Shown piece by piece: positions 56,356-64,000 of a stretch of DNA of 64,000 nt. This DNA is from Leucothrix arctica (GTDB lineage: Bacteria > Pseudomonadota > Gammaproteobacteria > Thiotrichales > Thiotrichaceae), in NCBI RefSeq assembly GCF_003172895.1, contig NZ_QGKL01000041.1, forward strand, positions 62,001-126,000, in the 5' to 3' direction. The position numbers and the translations under genes were made by a program. Numbering within the stretch: the stretch's first letter is position 1; every line of letters begins with the position of its first letter. A model generated the notes under the pieces. That model searched no databases, had not been told where the DNA came from, and saw only the letters and a program-made list of their open reading frames with translations.

Positions 56356-57638
56356 ATATAGACAGCATCCCCTTGGGGTTATTATTCTTTATACTATTCG
56401 TTCTATTTCTACTATCTGCCTTTTTTTCTGGCTCTGAAACGGCGCTTATGGCGCTCAACAGATACAAACTAAAGCACCTAGTTAAGCACAACAAAGGGGC
56501 TAGGTTAGCTTCAAAACTGCTAGAAGAGCCCGACCGTTTAATCGGGTTGATACTGCTTGGCAATAACCTCGTCAACATCCTCATTACTCAGCTTGCGACA
56601 CTTATCGGCTTCCGCCTTGCCGGTAACCTTGGTGTCGGTCTGGCCACGGGTGCGCTGACAATCATGCTGTTAATTTTTGCAGAAGTAACGCCAAAGACCA
56701 TCGCTGCACTAAAGTCTGAGGCCGTCGCGTTCCCATCCGCTTATGTATACACACCACTGCTAAAAGTAGCCTATCCGCTGGTATGGTTAATTAACTTAGC
56801 CGCAAATGCGATCGTCAGATTGTTTGGGGTAGACCCAAAAGACGCCAATTTGGAGTCTCTTAATCATGAGGAACTCAAGGCCGTAGTCAGTGAGTCTGGT
56901 GACAACATACCAGCAACCCATCAAGACATGCTGGTTAGTGTGCTGGATATGCAATCCACCACCGTCGAAGACATTATGATTGCTCGAACAGACGTAACGG
57001 GTATTAATATCGATGATGATTGGAATGATATAGAAGAACAGATTCTCCATACACACTACACACGACTACTTATATACCAAGGTCAATTAGATAACGTATT
57101 AGGTTTCGTCAATATACGTTCGCTATTGCCGCTATTGCATGAAGACAGACTCTCTAGAGACGACTTAACTGAAACCATAAGGCCAGCCTACTTCACACCT
57201 GCCGGTACGGTACTGACACAACAACTTATTAACTTCCAATCAGAAAAGCGACGAGCGGCGATTGTTGTTGATGAGTATGGCGAAATCCAAGGTATTGTGA
57301 CTTTAGAAGACATCATGGAAGAAATAGTGGGTGCCTTCTCCCCTACGCTATTTAACGGCGAATTAATCCCTCAGGATGATGGCACAATATGGGTTGATGG
57401 CAGCATGCATACCCGAGAACTTAACCGCCAACTAAACATTGAATTACCCACAGACGGAGCAAAGACAGTGAATGGTTTAATCACTGAACACCTTGGCTCC
57501 TTGCCTGCCCCTGGCGTGACCGTTTTAATTAATGGATACCCTTTGGAAATAAGACAAACACGAAATAATGCAGTAAAAACATTAATTCTGTATCCCCGTA
57601 TTGAGCGATACATAATGGCGGACAACGACGATGGCTAA
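56352..57638 (+). CDS. yfjD: CNNM/CorC-type transporter with CBS domains (YfjD family)
   Basis: 428 aa from a GTG at 56352 that overlaps the ypjD stop; an upstream in-frame reading to 56238 lies within ypjD and is unlikely. A CNNM membrane domain (SAFFSGSETALMALNRYKLK; FAEVTPKTIAALKSE), a CBS pair (DIMIARTDVTGI; RRAAIVVDEYGEIQGIVTLE) and a CorC_HlyC domain. Members are linked to Mg2+ or Co2+ transport. E. coli YfjD (CorE) is also 428 aa. It overlaps radA by 8 nt. Confidence 0.92.
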   Translation: MNIDSIPLGLLFFILFVLFLLSAFFSGSETALMALNRYKLKHLVKHNKGARLASKLLEEPDRLIGLILLGNNLVNILITQLATLIGFRLAGNLGVGLATGALTIMLLIFAEVTPKTIAALKSEAVAFPSAYVYTPLLKVAYPLVWLINLAANAIVRLFGVDPKDANLESLNHEELKAVVSESGDNIPATHQDMLVSVLDMQSTTVEDIMIARTDVTGINIDDDWNDIEEQILHTHYTRLLIYQGQLDNVLGFVNIRSLLPLLHEDRLSRDDLTETIRPAYFTPAGTVLTQQLINFQSEKRRAAIVVDEYGEIQGIVTLEDIMEEIVGAFSPTLFNGELIPQDDGTIWVDGSMHTRELNRQLNIELPTDGAKTVNGLITEHLGSLPAPGVTVLINGYPLEIRQTRNNAVKTLILYPRIERYIMADNDDG

Positions 57639-58992
57639 ACCAAAAATACAATATGTGTGTACGGAGTGTGGCTCTATACACCTCAAATGGGGCGGCCAAT
57701 GTAGCGACTGCAATGAATGGAACACACTTCAGGAAGAAACAGTTGTCGCAGCTGCACCTGCTGACAAAGCACCACATCGTGCGGGATACGCGGGTGAAAC
57801 CAGTCGTATCAAGTCAGTCAGTGATATTGATACAAAAGAAGAAGCACGTACTTATACGGGACAGTCAGAACTAGATCGTGTTCTTGGTGGCGGCTTAGTT
57901 CAAGGCTCTGTCGTATTGATTGGTGGTGACCCCGGTATTGGTAAATCAACCATACTCATCCAAACACTTTGCAGTCTGCCAGACATGAAGACGCTATACG
58001 TGACGGGTGAAGAGTCATTGCAACAGGTCTCTATGAGAGCGCAACGCCTAGAGCTAAACACTGACGCATTACGGCTACTTACGGAAACCTGCATTGAGCG
58101 CATTATCGAGCTGGCTAACAAAGAAAAGCCGGAGGTAATGGTTATAGACTCAATTCAGACCATTTACACCGAGCATCTTACTTCTGCACCTGGGTCGGTT
58201 AGTCAAATTCGTGAAGCGACCGCCAAGCTCACACGCTACGCAAAACAAACAAACACAGCCGTCTTTATCGCAGGACACGTGACTAAAGAAGGCACGCTTG
58301 CTGGGCCTCGTGTACTTGAGCATATGGTTGACACTGTTCTCTACTTTGAAGGTGACCCTGGCAGCAGATACCGCTTACTTCGTGCTGTTAAAAACCGTTT
58401 TGGTGCGGTCAACGAGCTTGGTGTATTTGCCATGACTGACAAGGGTTTAAAAGGTGTCGCTAATCCGTCATCCATCTTTCTGTCTAGACATGAAGAAGAC
58501 GTTCCAGGCAGTGTCATCATGGTTACCCGTGAAGGTACACGCCCACTACTTGTTGAGGTTCAAGCACTGGTCGATGAAAGCCATGGCTCACAACCGCGTC
58601 GTGTGGCACTGGGTCTAGAGCAAAACCGTATGGCCATGCTGCTAGCCGTTATGCATCGTCACGGTGGCATCTCTATGTTTGATCAAGATGTCTTTGCGAA
58701 TGTAGTGGGTGGCGTAAAAATCACTGAAACAGCAGCAGATCTTCCGCTGATGATTGCTGCGCTATCTAGCTTTAGAAGCAAGCCACACCCTTCAGATATG
58801 ATTGTGTTTGGCGAAATTGGTCTTGCGGGTGAAATTCGCCCCGTACCGAACGGCGAAGAACGACTAAAAGAAGCACAGAAACATGGTTTCAAACGCGCCA
58901 TTATCCCAAAAGGAAATATGCCGCGCTCACCGATTAAGGGACTTACCCTTTACCCAGCTCAACGACTAGAAGAGGCTTTAGAATACCTGTGA
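57631..58992 (+). CDS. radA: DNA repair protein RadA
   Basis: 453 aa (E. coli 460). Zinc finger C10, C13, C24, C27; RecA-like core with Walker A GDPGIGKST (99-107); the RadA-specific KNRFG motif; and a Lon-protease-like C-terminal domain (AALSSFRSKPHPSDMIVFGE). It drives branch migration in recombination. It overlaps both neighbours, so ypjD-yfjD-radA-glnD are translationally coupled. Confidence 0.98.
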   Translation: MAKPKIQYVCTECGSIHLKWGGQCSDCNEWNTLQEETVVAAAPADKAPHRAGYAGETSRIKSVSDIDTKEEARTYTGQSELDRVLGGGLVQGSVVLIGGDPGIGKSTILIQTLCSLPDMKTLYVTGEESLQQVSMRAQRLELNTDALRLLTETCIERIIELANKEKPEVMVIDSIQTIYTEHLTSAPGSVSQIREATAKLTRYAKQTNTAVFIAGHVTKEGTLAGPRVLEHMVDTVLYFEGDPGSRYRLLRAVKNRFGAVNELGVFAMTDKGLKGVANPSSIFLSRHEEDVPGSVIMVTREGTRPLLVEVQALVDESHGSQPRRVALGLEQNRMAMLLAVMHRHGGISMFDQDVFANVVGGVKITETAADLPLMIAALSSFRSKPHPSDMIVFGEIGLAGEIRPVPNGEERLKEAQKHGFKRAIIPKGNMPRSPIKGLTLYPAQRLEEALEYL

Positions 58993-61574
58993 TACTTAAA
59001 GAATTACTGGACGAATCTTACCTAAAACTAAAACAAGATTTCGAAAAAAAAGTCCATATAAAGCAACTATTACTCGATCGCAGTAACACTATTGACCACG
59101 TCGTAAGCGAGCTATGGAATAGCTGTGGCTTGATGGATAATGACTCGACCTCACTAGTAGCCGTTGGCGGCTATGGTCGAGCTGAAATGCACCCTGCTTC
59201 AGATGTTGATCTGCTACTACTTCTGAAGGACGAACCTGACAGCGCACTAGAAGAAAAACTATCTGACTTCCTAACATCTCTCTGGGACTTGGGGCTTGAG
59301 ATAGGCCATAGCGTAAGAACGGTTGAGCAGTGCGTTGAAGAAGCGGTGTTAGACCTAACAGTCATTACCAATCTCATTGAGTCACGCCACATCATTGGTA
59401 ATAAAGGGTTATTCGAAGATCTTCATGAGCAAATTTCGACAGATAAGATATGGCCTAGCCACACCTTCTTTGACGCAAAAATGGAAGAGCAGCGCCAACG
59501 CTACCGCCAATATGGTGATACAGCTTATCGTGTTGAGCCAAACCTTAAAGAAGGCCCTGGTGGCTTACGTGACATCCAAACGATCGATTGGGTTATTGAA
59601 CGTACTTACAATATCACGCTGCAAAACACACCGACATCTTCAGAACAAAAGTTGCTTAACCCTGTCGAACTAAATCTACTTATCGAAGGAAAACACTTTC
59701 TTTGGTCAGTACGATTTGCCTTACACATGCTTGCCGCACGAAAAGAAGATAGACTACTCTTCGACTACCAGCGCGACCTTGCACACGCATTTGGTTACAC
59801 GGAAGATGCTGACAATCAGTCTGTTGAACAATTCATGCAACGCTACTATCGAACAATTACAGAACTAGAGCGTCTGAATGAAGTATTACTAGGCGTCCTA
59901 CGTAAACGTATTTTACCGCCATCAAATGTTGACCCTGTTGAGATTTCACCGCTTTATATGAATGATGATGGGTATCTTGCTATTTCAGCACCTGATATTT
60001 TCAAAAAACACCCTCATGCATTACTGGGCGTCTTTCATCAACTGCAGTTAACTCCCGATTTAAAAGACCTAACACCTGACACCATTCGCGCAATTCGTAA
60101 CAACCTGCCACTCATTAATGACGCGTTTCGAAACAAGGCTGAACACAAAGAAATCTTCATAGACATATTAAAAGAGTCAAATGGGATTACCTTTGTACTA
60201 CGTCGCATGAACCGATACGGCGTGCTAGCCGCTTACATTCCGGCCTTTGCTAATATTGTTGGTCGTATGCAATATGACTTATTCCACGCGTTTACTGTCG
60301 ATGACCATACGCTAGGCTTGGTTCGTAACCTTCGTCAATTAACGATAGCAAAAGGCCGCAAAAAGAACCCATTTCAAGCAAAAGTCTTCGATAAAATTCA
60401 CAAGCCTGAACTACTGTACTTAGCCGCGCTGTTTCACGACATCGCCAAAGGACGTAAAGGCTCTCACTCAGAACTAGGCGCAGTTGATGCTCTTGAGTTT
60501 TGTAAGAGTCACGGACTCAGTGATTATGACTCGAATCTTGTTAGCTGGCTGGTAAAACACCACCTCACTATGAGCACAACCGCTCAGCGTAAGGATATTA
60601 GTGATCCTGAAGTTATACAGAAGTTTGCAGATATCATTGCGCTACCGCACCGTTTAGATCATCTGTATCTATTAACGGTCAGTGACATTCGTAGTACCAA
60701 CCCTACCTTATTGACCGCTTGGAAAAGTTCGTTACTCGTCGAGTTATTTAAATCAACAAGTAACTGCTTAAAACAACAAGAGACACTCTCAATTAGCACG
60801 CAAGAGCTGCTTCAAGAGAAAAAAGAATCTGTACTTGGCTTGCTAGCAAATGATGATGTACCGGAAGAGTACTGCTCAGAGTTCTGGACCAACATGAGAC
60901 AAGAGTACCTGATACAGCAACCTGTAAACATTCAGGCTTGGCACATAAAAGAACTTAAACGTGCCGAAAAGAAAAAAACCGTCATTCGCATCAGAGAAGC
61001 AGCCAAAGGCACTAGTACTCAATTATTTATCTACACCAAGGATAAAGATGTTTTATTCCCTAAAATCTGTGCGGTGCTAGAGCAAATGCAACTAAACATC
61101 GTTGCTGCCTACCTTGCTACAGGTAATGATGGGTTTGCACTCGATACGATTATCTTTCTAAACAGCAAAGGTAAGCCTGTCAGCCTAAAAAGCGATCAGG
61201 AAGTTATTCTTAAAACTATTAAGAGAAGCCTGAAGAAGAAAAACTTTGATATAGACGATGGTCACTATCGAGTACCGCGCCAATTGCAATATTTTGACAC
61301 GCCAACGACGGTTCATTTCTCACAAGGCAATGCTAATAAGCAAACGATACTAACACTGCAGGCAGCTGATACACCGGGGCTACTTAGTAGAGTCAGTAAA
61401 GTGTTTCATACGAAAGGAATTGTAGTGCACAATGCAAGAATTGCGACATTAGGAGAGCAAGCGGAAGATATCTTCTATATCACCACATTGGTAAATCAGC
61501 CGATAACGGATAAGAATATGCAGAAGGATATTAGAGATGCGATTAAGGAAACGCTACAGCAAGCAGAGCTGTAA
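58989..61574 (+). CDS. glnD: GlnD uridylyltransferase/uridylyl-removing enzyme
   Basis: 861 aa (E. coli 890). Nucleotidyltransferase domain with GGYGR (60-64) and SDVD (71-74), an HD domain (LFHDIAKGRKGSHSE, around residue 480) and two C-terminal ACT domains (about 675 and 785). It sets the uridylylation state of PII proteins in response to glutamine. GTG start at 58989 overlapping the radA stop (GTGA). In many gammaproteobacteria glnD lies elsewhere, next to map. Confidence 0.97.
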   Translation: MILKELLDESYLKLKQDFEKKVHIKQLLLDRSNTIDHVVSELWNSCGLMDNDSTSLVAVGGYGRAEMHPASDVDLLLLLKDEPDSALEEKLSDFLTSLWDLGLEIGHSVRTVEQCVEEAVLDLTVITNLIESRHIIGNKGLFEDLHEQISTDKIWPSHTFFDAKMEEQRQRYRQYGDTAYRVEPNLKEGPGGLRDIQTIDWVIERTYNITLQNTPTSSEQKLLNPVELNLLIEGKHFLWSVRFALHMLAARKEDRLLFDYQRDLAHAFGYTEDADNQSVEQFMQRYYRTITELERLNEVLLGVLRKRILPPSNVDPVEISPLYMNDDGYLAISAPDIFKKHPHALLGVFHQLQLTPDLKDLTPDTIRAIRNNLPLINDAFRNKAEHKEIFIDILKESNGITFVLRRMNRYGVLAAYIPAFANIVGRMQYDLFHAFTVDDHTLGLVRNLRQLTIAKGRKKNPFQAKVFDKIHKPELLYLAALFHDIAKGRKGSHSELGAVDALEFCKSHGLSDYDSNLVSWLVKHHLTMSTTAQRKDISDPEVIQKFADIIALPHRLDHLYLLTVSDIRSTNPTLLTAWKSSLLVELFKSTSNCLKQQETLSISTQELLQEKKESVLGLLANDDVPEEYCSEFWTNMRQEYLIQQPVNIQAWHIKELKRAEKKKTVIRIREAAKGTSTQLFIYTKDKDVLFPKICAVLEQMQLNIVAAYLATGNDGFALDTIIFLNSKGKPVSLKSDQEVILKTIKRSLKKKNFDIDDGHYRVPRQLQYFDTPTTVHFSQGNANKQTILTLQAADTPGLLSRVSKVFHTKGIVVHNARIATLGEQAEDIFYITTLVNQPITDKNMQKDIRDAIKETLQQAEL

Positions 61575-61591
61575 CGTTCCTTTGATCAGTT

Positions 61592-62023
61592 CTATTCTGC
61601 CGGAGCAATAGCTACCGGCGGAATAACGACAGGAGTAGAACCTGGTGACACAGGTACTCCACTTCTCACACTGTCTTGTAAACTAGCCCAGTACTCTTCA
61701 GAACGAACTTCACGTTCAAAATCTTCAGCGCGCTCTGTTCTTTGAGCAATACGTACGAAAGATGGTTTGATAATTGTAGAACCGCTTCCTTGTGCAAGCA
61801 GGCGCTGCCCATAACCCATGCGACGAAATTCGCGCATTTCTTTTTCTAGCAGTATTCTCTGATGAATATTTTCAACAACTTCCTTAGCTTCATACGGCTT
61901 TGTTAAAAACCCTGATACCGCTACAGCCCCCATTACAAGCGAAATTGCAAATACAGCTGCTAAAGTATATGTTGGCACTATGTCGTCAGCCCCAACGATA
62001 AACGACTTCTTTTTTGCGATCAT
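61592..62023 (-). CDS. Unrecognised single-pass membrane protein
   Basis: 143 aa from the ATG at 62023, which has GGAG six bases upstream; an earlier ATG at 62035 is possible. One membrane segment (about 17-38), a charged, probably helical region (about 45-125) and a Pro/Val-rich C-terminus (VSPGSTPVVIPPVAIAPAE). The order suggests a cytoplasmic N-terminus and a periplasmic tail. No family is recognised. It converges with glnD with 17 nt between. Confidence 0.65.
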   Translation of the reverse strand: MIAKKKSFIVGADDIVPTYTLAAVFAISLVMGAVAVSGFLTKPYEAKEVVENIHQRILLEKEMREFRRMGYGQRLLAQGSGSTIIKPSFVRIAQRTERAEDFEREVRSEEYWASLQDSVRSGVPVSPGSTPVVIPPVAIAPAE

Positions 62024-62228
62024 GACTAGCTCCATGAATCTTTTTTTATTGTTGTTCCATTATCACCGACACAACCGAAACAAGAGATTAACAACACCAT
62101 CAAATACCTATATTTATTATGACGCCAAGAAAAAGTTGACCCAACAATAAATACTATGCGGTATGGATACAAGTTGTTAGTTATCCGCTCAAATTACTAG
62201 TAAGAAACTACCCCTGAAGAGAACTTTA

Positions 62229-63407
62229 GTGAATAAATACGACACAATAATTATTGGTGCTGGCGCTGCTGGCTTGATGTGCGCGATAGAAGCAGGTCAG
62301 CGCGGTCGATCTGTTCTAGTAATAGAAAAATCCAACAAACCAGGGAAGAAAATACTGATCTCTGGGGGTGGCCGATGCAACTTCACCAACCTCTATACCG
62401 AACCTTCATCATATCTATCTAATAATTCTCACTTTTGTAAGTCAGCACTTTCTCGCTACACTCAGTGGGACTTTATTAGCCTGGTCGATAAACATGCACT
62501 TGGCTGGACTGAAAAAACACTTGGACAATTGTTCTGCGACCAAAAATCAGGCGCTATCGTTGAGATGCTATTGACTGAATGTCAACTGGCCAACGTTGAG
62601 ATCAAACTGAACTGTGATGTAGAGGCGATCACACATGATGAGCAATACTCTGTTCGAACCAATTTAGCAGATTACTCTAGTAACAATGTTGTTATCGCAA
62701 CAGGTGGCCCATCTATTCCTAAAATGGGTGCCACTGACTTCGCTGTGCGCATTGCTAAACAGTTTGGCCTAAAGACACATAACTTTGTTGCGGCGCTCGT
62801 TCCTTTTACGTTTCCCGAGGATCAACTTGAAAACCTGTTTAGGGAGTTATCGGGAACTGCTGTCGATGTCGTTTTATCTGTCGGCAACACTAGCTTTAAA
62901 GAAGCAATCCTATTCACACACCGTGGATTGAGTGGCCCTGCTGCACTACAGATATCATCCTATTGGACACTCGGTGACGAAATATCCGTAAACTTACTGC
63001 CTAATGACAATGCTCTGGACTGGCTAAACGCGCAACGCGATGAAAGCCCTAACGCTGAACTTAAGACCTTACTATCTCGCGTCATTGCAAAGCGCCTTGC
63101 GTCTAAGCTTTGCGAACTGTTTATTATCAATAAACCAATGAAGCAATACACACCAGGTGAACTTGAAGCGGTCGCTGAAGTGCTTAGTAACTGGAAACTT
63201 AAACCCCATGGTACCGAAGGCATGCGTACCGCTGAGGTTGCCTTGGGTGGCCTTGACTGTGATGAGCTGTCTTCAAAGACAATGGAGTGCAAGTCGGTAA
63301 AGGGACTTTATTTTATTGGTGAGAGTATTGATGTGACTGGACACTTGGGAGGGTTTAACTTTCAATGGGCATGGGCGTCTGGATGGTGTGCAGGACAGTT
63401 TGTATAG
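62229..63407 (+). CDS. HI0933/YhiN-family flavoprotein
   Basis: 392 aa. FAD-binding GAGAAG (10-15), then SGGGRCNFTN, ATGGPSIPKMGATDFAV and a C-terminal FIGESIDVTGHLGGFNFQWAW, all typical of the HI0933 (BaiN-like) family, predicted NAD(P)/FAD-dependent oxidoreductases of unclear substrate. GTG start at 62229 with GAGA seven bases upstream. It stands alone on the plus strand and converges with serC. Confidence 0.92.
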   Translation: MNKYDTIIIGAGAAGLMCAIEAGQRGRSVLVIEKSNKPGKKILISGGGRCNFTNLYTEPSSYLSNNSHFCKSALSRYTQWDFISLVDKHALGWTEKTLGQLFCDQKSGAIVEMLLTECQLANVEIKLNCDVEAITHDEQYSVRTNLADYSSNNVVIATGGPSIPKMGATDFAVRIAKQFGLKTHNFVAALVPFTFPEDQLENLFRELSGTAVDVVLSVGNTSFKEAILFTHRGLSGPAALQISSYWTLGDEISVNLLPNDNALDWLNAQRDESPNAELKTLLSRVIAKRLASKLCELFIINKPMKQYTPGELEAVAEVLSNWKLKPHGTEGMRTAEVALGGLDCDELSSKTMECKSVKGLYFIGESIDVTGHLGGFNFQWAWASGWCAGQFV

Positions 63408-63450
63408 CTACATACCACTGCCGCAGTCATTGCTGCGGCAGTATATTCAC

Positions 63451-64000
63451 TTACCAATGTTTCTTTGCAAACTCTCGCATGAAGTCGGCAAGTCGATTAG
63501 TCTCATCAACAGTAACACCGTTATAAAGACTTGCTCTTAGGTAGTCTCCCACACCAAATGGCGTCGGTGTTCGTAAGCCCACCATACCCTGCTCAAAGCT
63601 CTCAATTAAAAACTGATTAGTCAGTGCTTCGTCGCCAGAATTGACATTAAAAGGGACATTCATACGGCTTCTGACCGACACATCTGATACTGGCGTCTTG
63701 TAGAACCCATTAGACTCATCAATCACTTCATACAACGCTTTCGCTTTACTGATCGAACGTTGCTCACAGGACTCGATGCCACCTTCAGCCTCCAACCAGT
63801 CCATGACAAAGCCGATAACCTCGATATTAAATGTCGCAGGTGTATTCCAAAGGTTTCCAGCTTCGCTATTGGTTGTGTAATTAAACACACCCGGACATAG
63901 TGGCGACGCGTTATTCAGTAAGTCTTTACGAACAACGGTGATCGTAACACCTGGGTGTCCAATATTTTTAGACGCACAAGCAAACAGCACACCCACTCCA
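63451..64000 (-). CDS. serC: Phosphoserine aminotransferase, partial (N-terminus beyond window)
   Basis: About 183 codons are visible, read from the window edge; the 5' half is outside. The PLP lysine lies in SKNIGHPGVTITVVRKDLL, and SRMNVPFNV and GVGDYLRASLYNGV match the SerC C-terminal part. It makes phosphoserine from 3-phosphohydroxypyruvate and also serves pyridoxine synthesis. The first in-frame start codon seen here is internal, not the true start. Confidence 0.93.
   Translation of the reverse strand, partial: GVGVLFACASKNIGHPGVTITVVRKDLLNNASPLCPGVFNYTTNSEAGNLWNTPATFNIEVIGFVMDWLEAEGGIESCEQRSISKAKALYEVIDESNGFYKTPVSDVSVRSRMNVPFNVNSGDEALTNQFLIESFEQGMVGLRTPTPFGVGDYLRASLYNGVTVDETNRLADFMREFAKKHW

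Overview
This window is a stretch of chromosomal core genome from a moderately AT-rich gammaproteobacterium. The lineage call rests on RdgC, BolA, Mpl, UbiX, the ffh-ypjD-yfjD neighbourhood, and the order tRNA-Tyr, tRNA-Gly, tRNA-Thr, tuf, tRNA-Trp, secE, nusG, rplKAJL, rpoBC, which resembles Pseudomonadales-type genomes. EF-Tu carries a roughly 10-residue insert after NKADL. I cannot name a genus. I see no insertion sequences, prophage genes, integrases or CRISPR arrays.

Left part (1-9000): a minus-strand Bat operon (MoxR ATPase, DUF58, DUF4381, BatA, a BatB/BatC fusion and a BatD cut by the window edge). Then come plus-strand bolA and rdgC, converging on bioB, which is co-transcribed with an unrecognised membrane protein.

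Centre (9000-40000): about 31 kb of minus-strand translation and transcription genes. In transcription order: tRNA-Tyr/Gly/Thr, tuf, tRNA-Trp, secE, nusG, rplKA, rplJL, rpoBC, rpsL-rpsG-fusA, rpsJ, rplC...rpsQ, rplN...secY-rpmJ, and rpsM-rpsK-rpsD-rpoA-rplQ. I could read convincing sigma70-type promoters before tRNA-Tyr, rpsL, rplC and rpsM, each with a 17-bp spacer and GC-rich DNA after the -10. Hairpins or terminators lie between rpoB and rpoC, rplL and rpoB, rplA and rplJ, rpsJ and rplC, and rpmJ and rpsM. The tuf copy usual in the str operon is absent. The S10-type operon appears to start at rplC, with its own promoter and leader attenuator, leaving rpsJ as a separate unit.

Right part (40000-64000): uvrA and a divergent YajR-like MFS transporter; a minus-strand run mpl-ubiX-thioredoxin-accA-tilS; a membrane PAS/GGDEF/EAL protein with a degenerate GGDEF motif; rpsP-rimM-trmD-rplS; a small basic secreted protein of unknown function; ffh; a plus-strand overlapping operon ypjD-yfjD-radA-glnD; an unrecognised single-pass membrane protein; a HI0933-family flavoprotein; and the C-terminal part of serC at the window end.

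The window is mostly ordinary housekeeping DNA. The points most worth a second look are regulatory architecture (the rpsJ/rplC split with a leader terminator, an inverted repeat spanning the rpsL promoter, a strong hairpin between rpoB and rpoC, hairpins in the tRNA spacer), a fusA with poor-looking codon usage for its neighbourhood, and three small unrecognised proteins. I found nothing that I can defend as a new defence or metabolic system.
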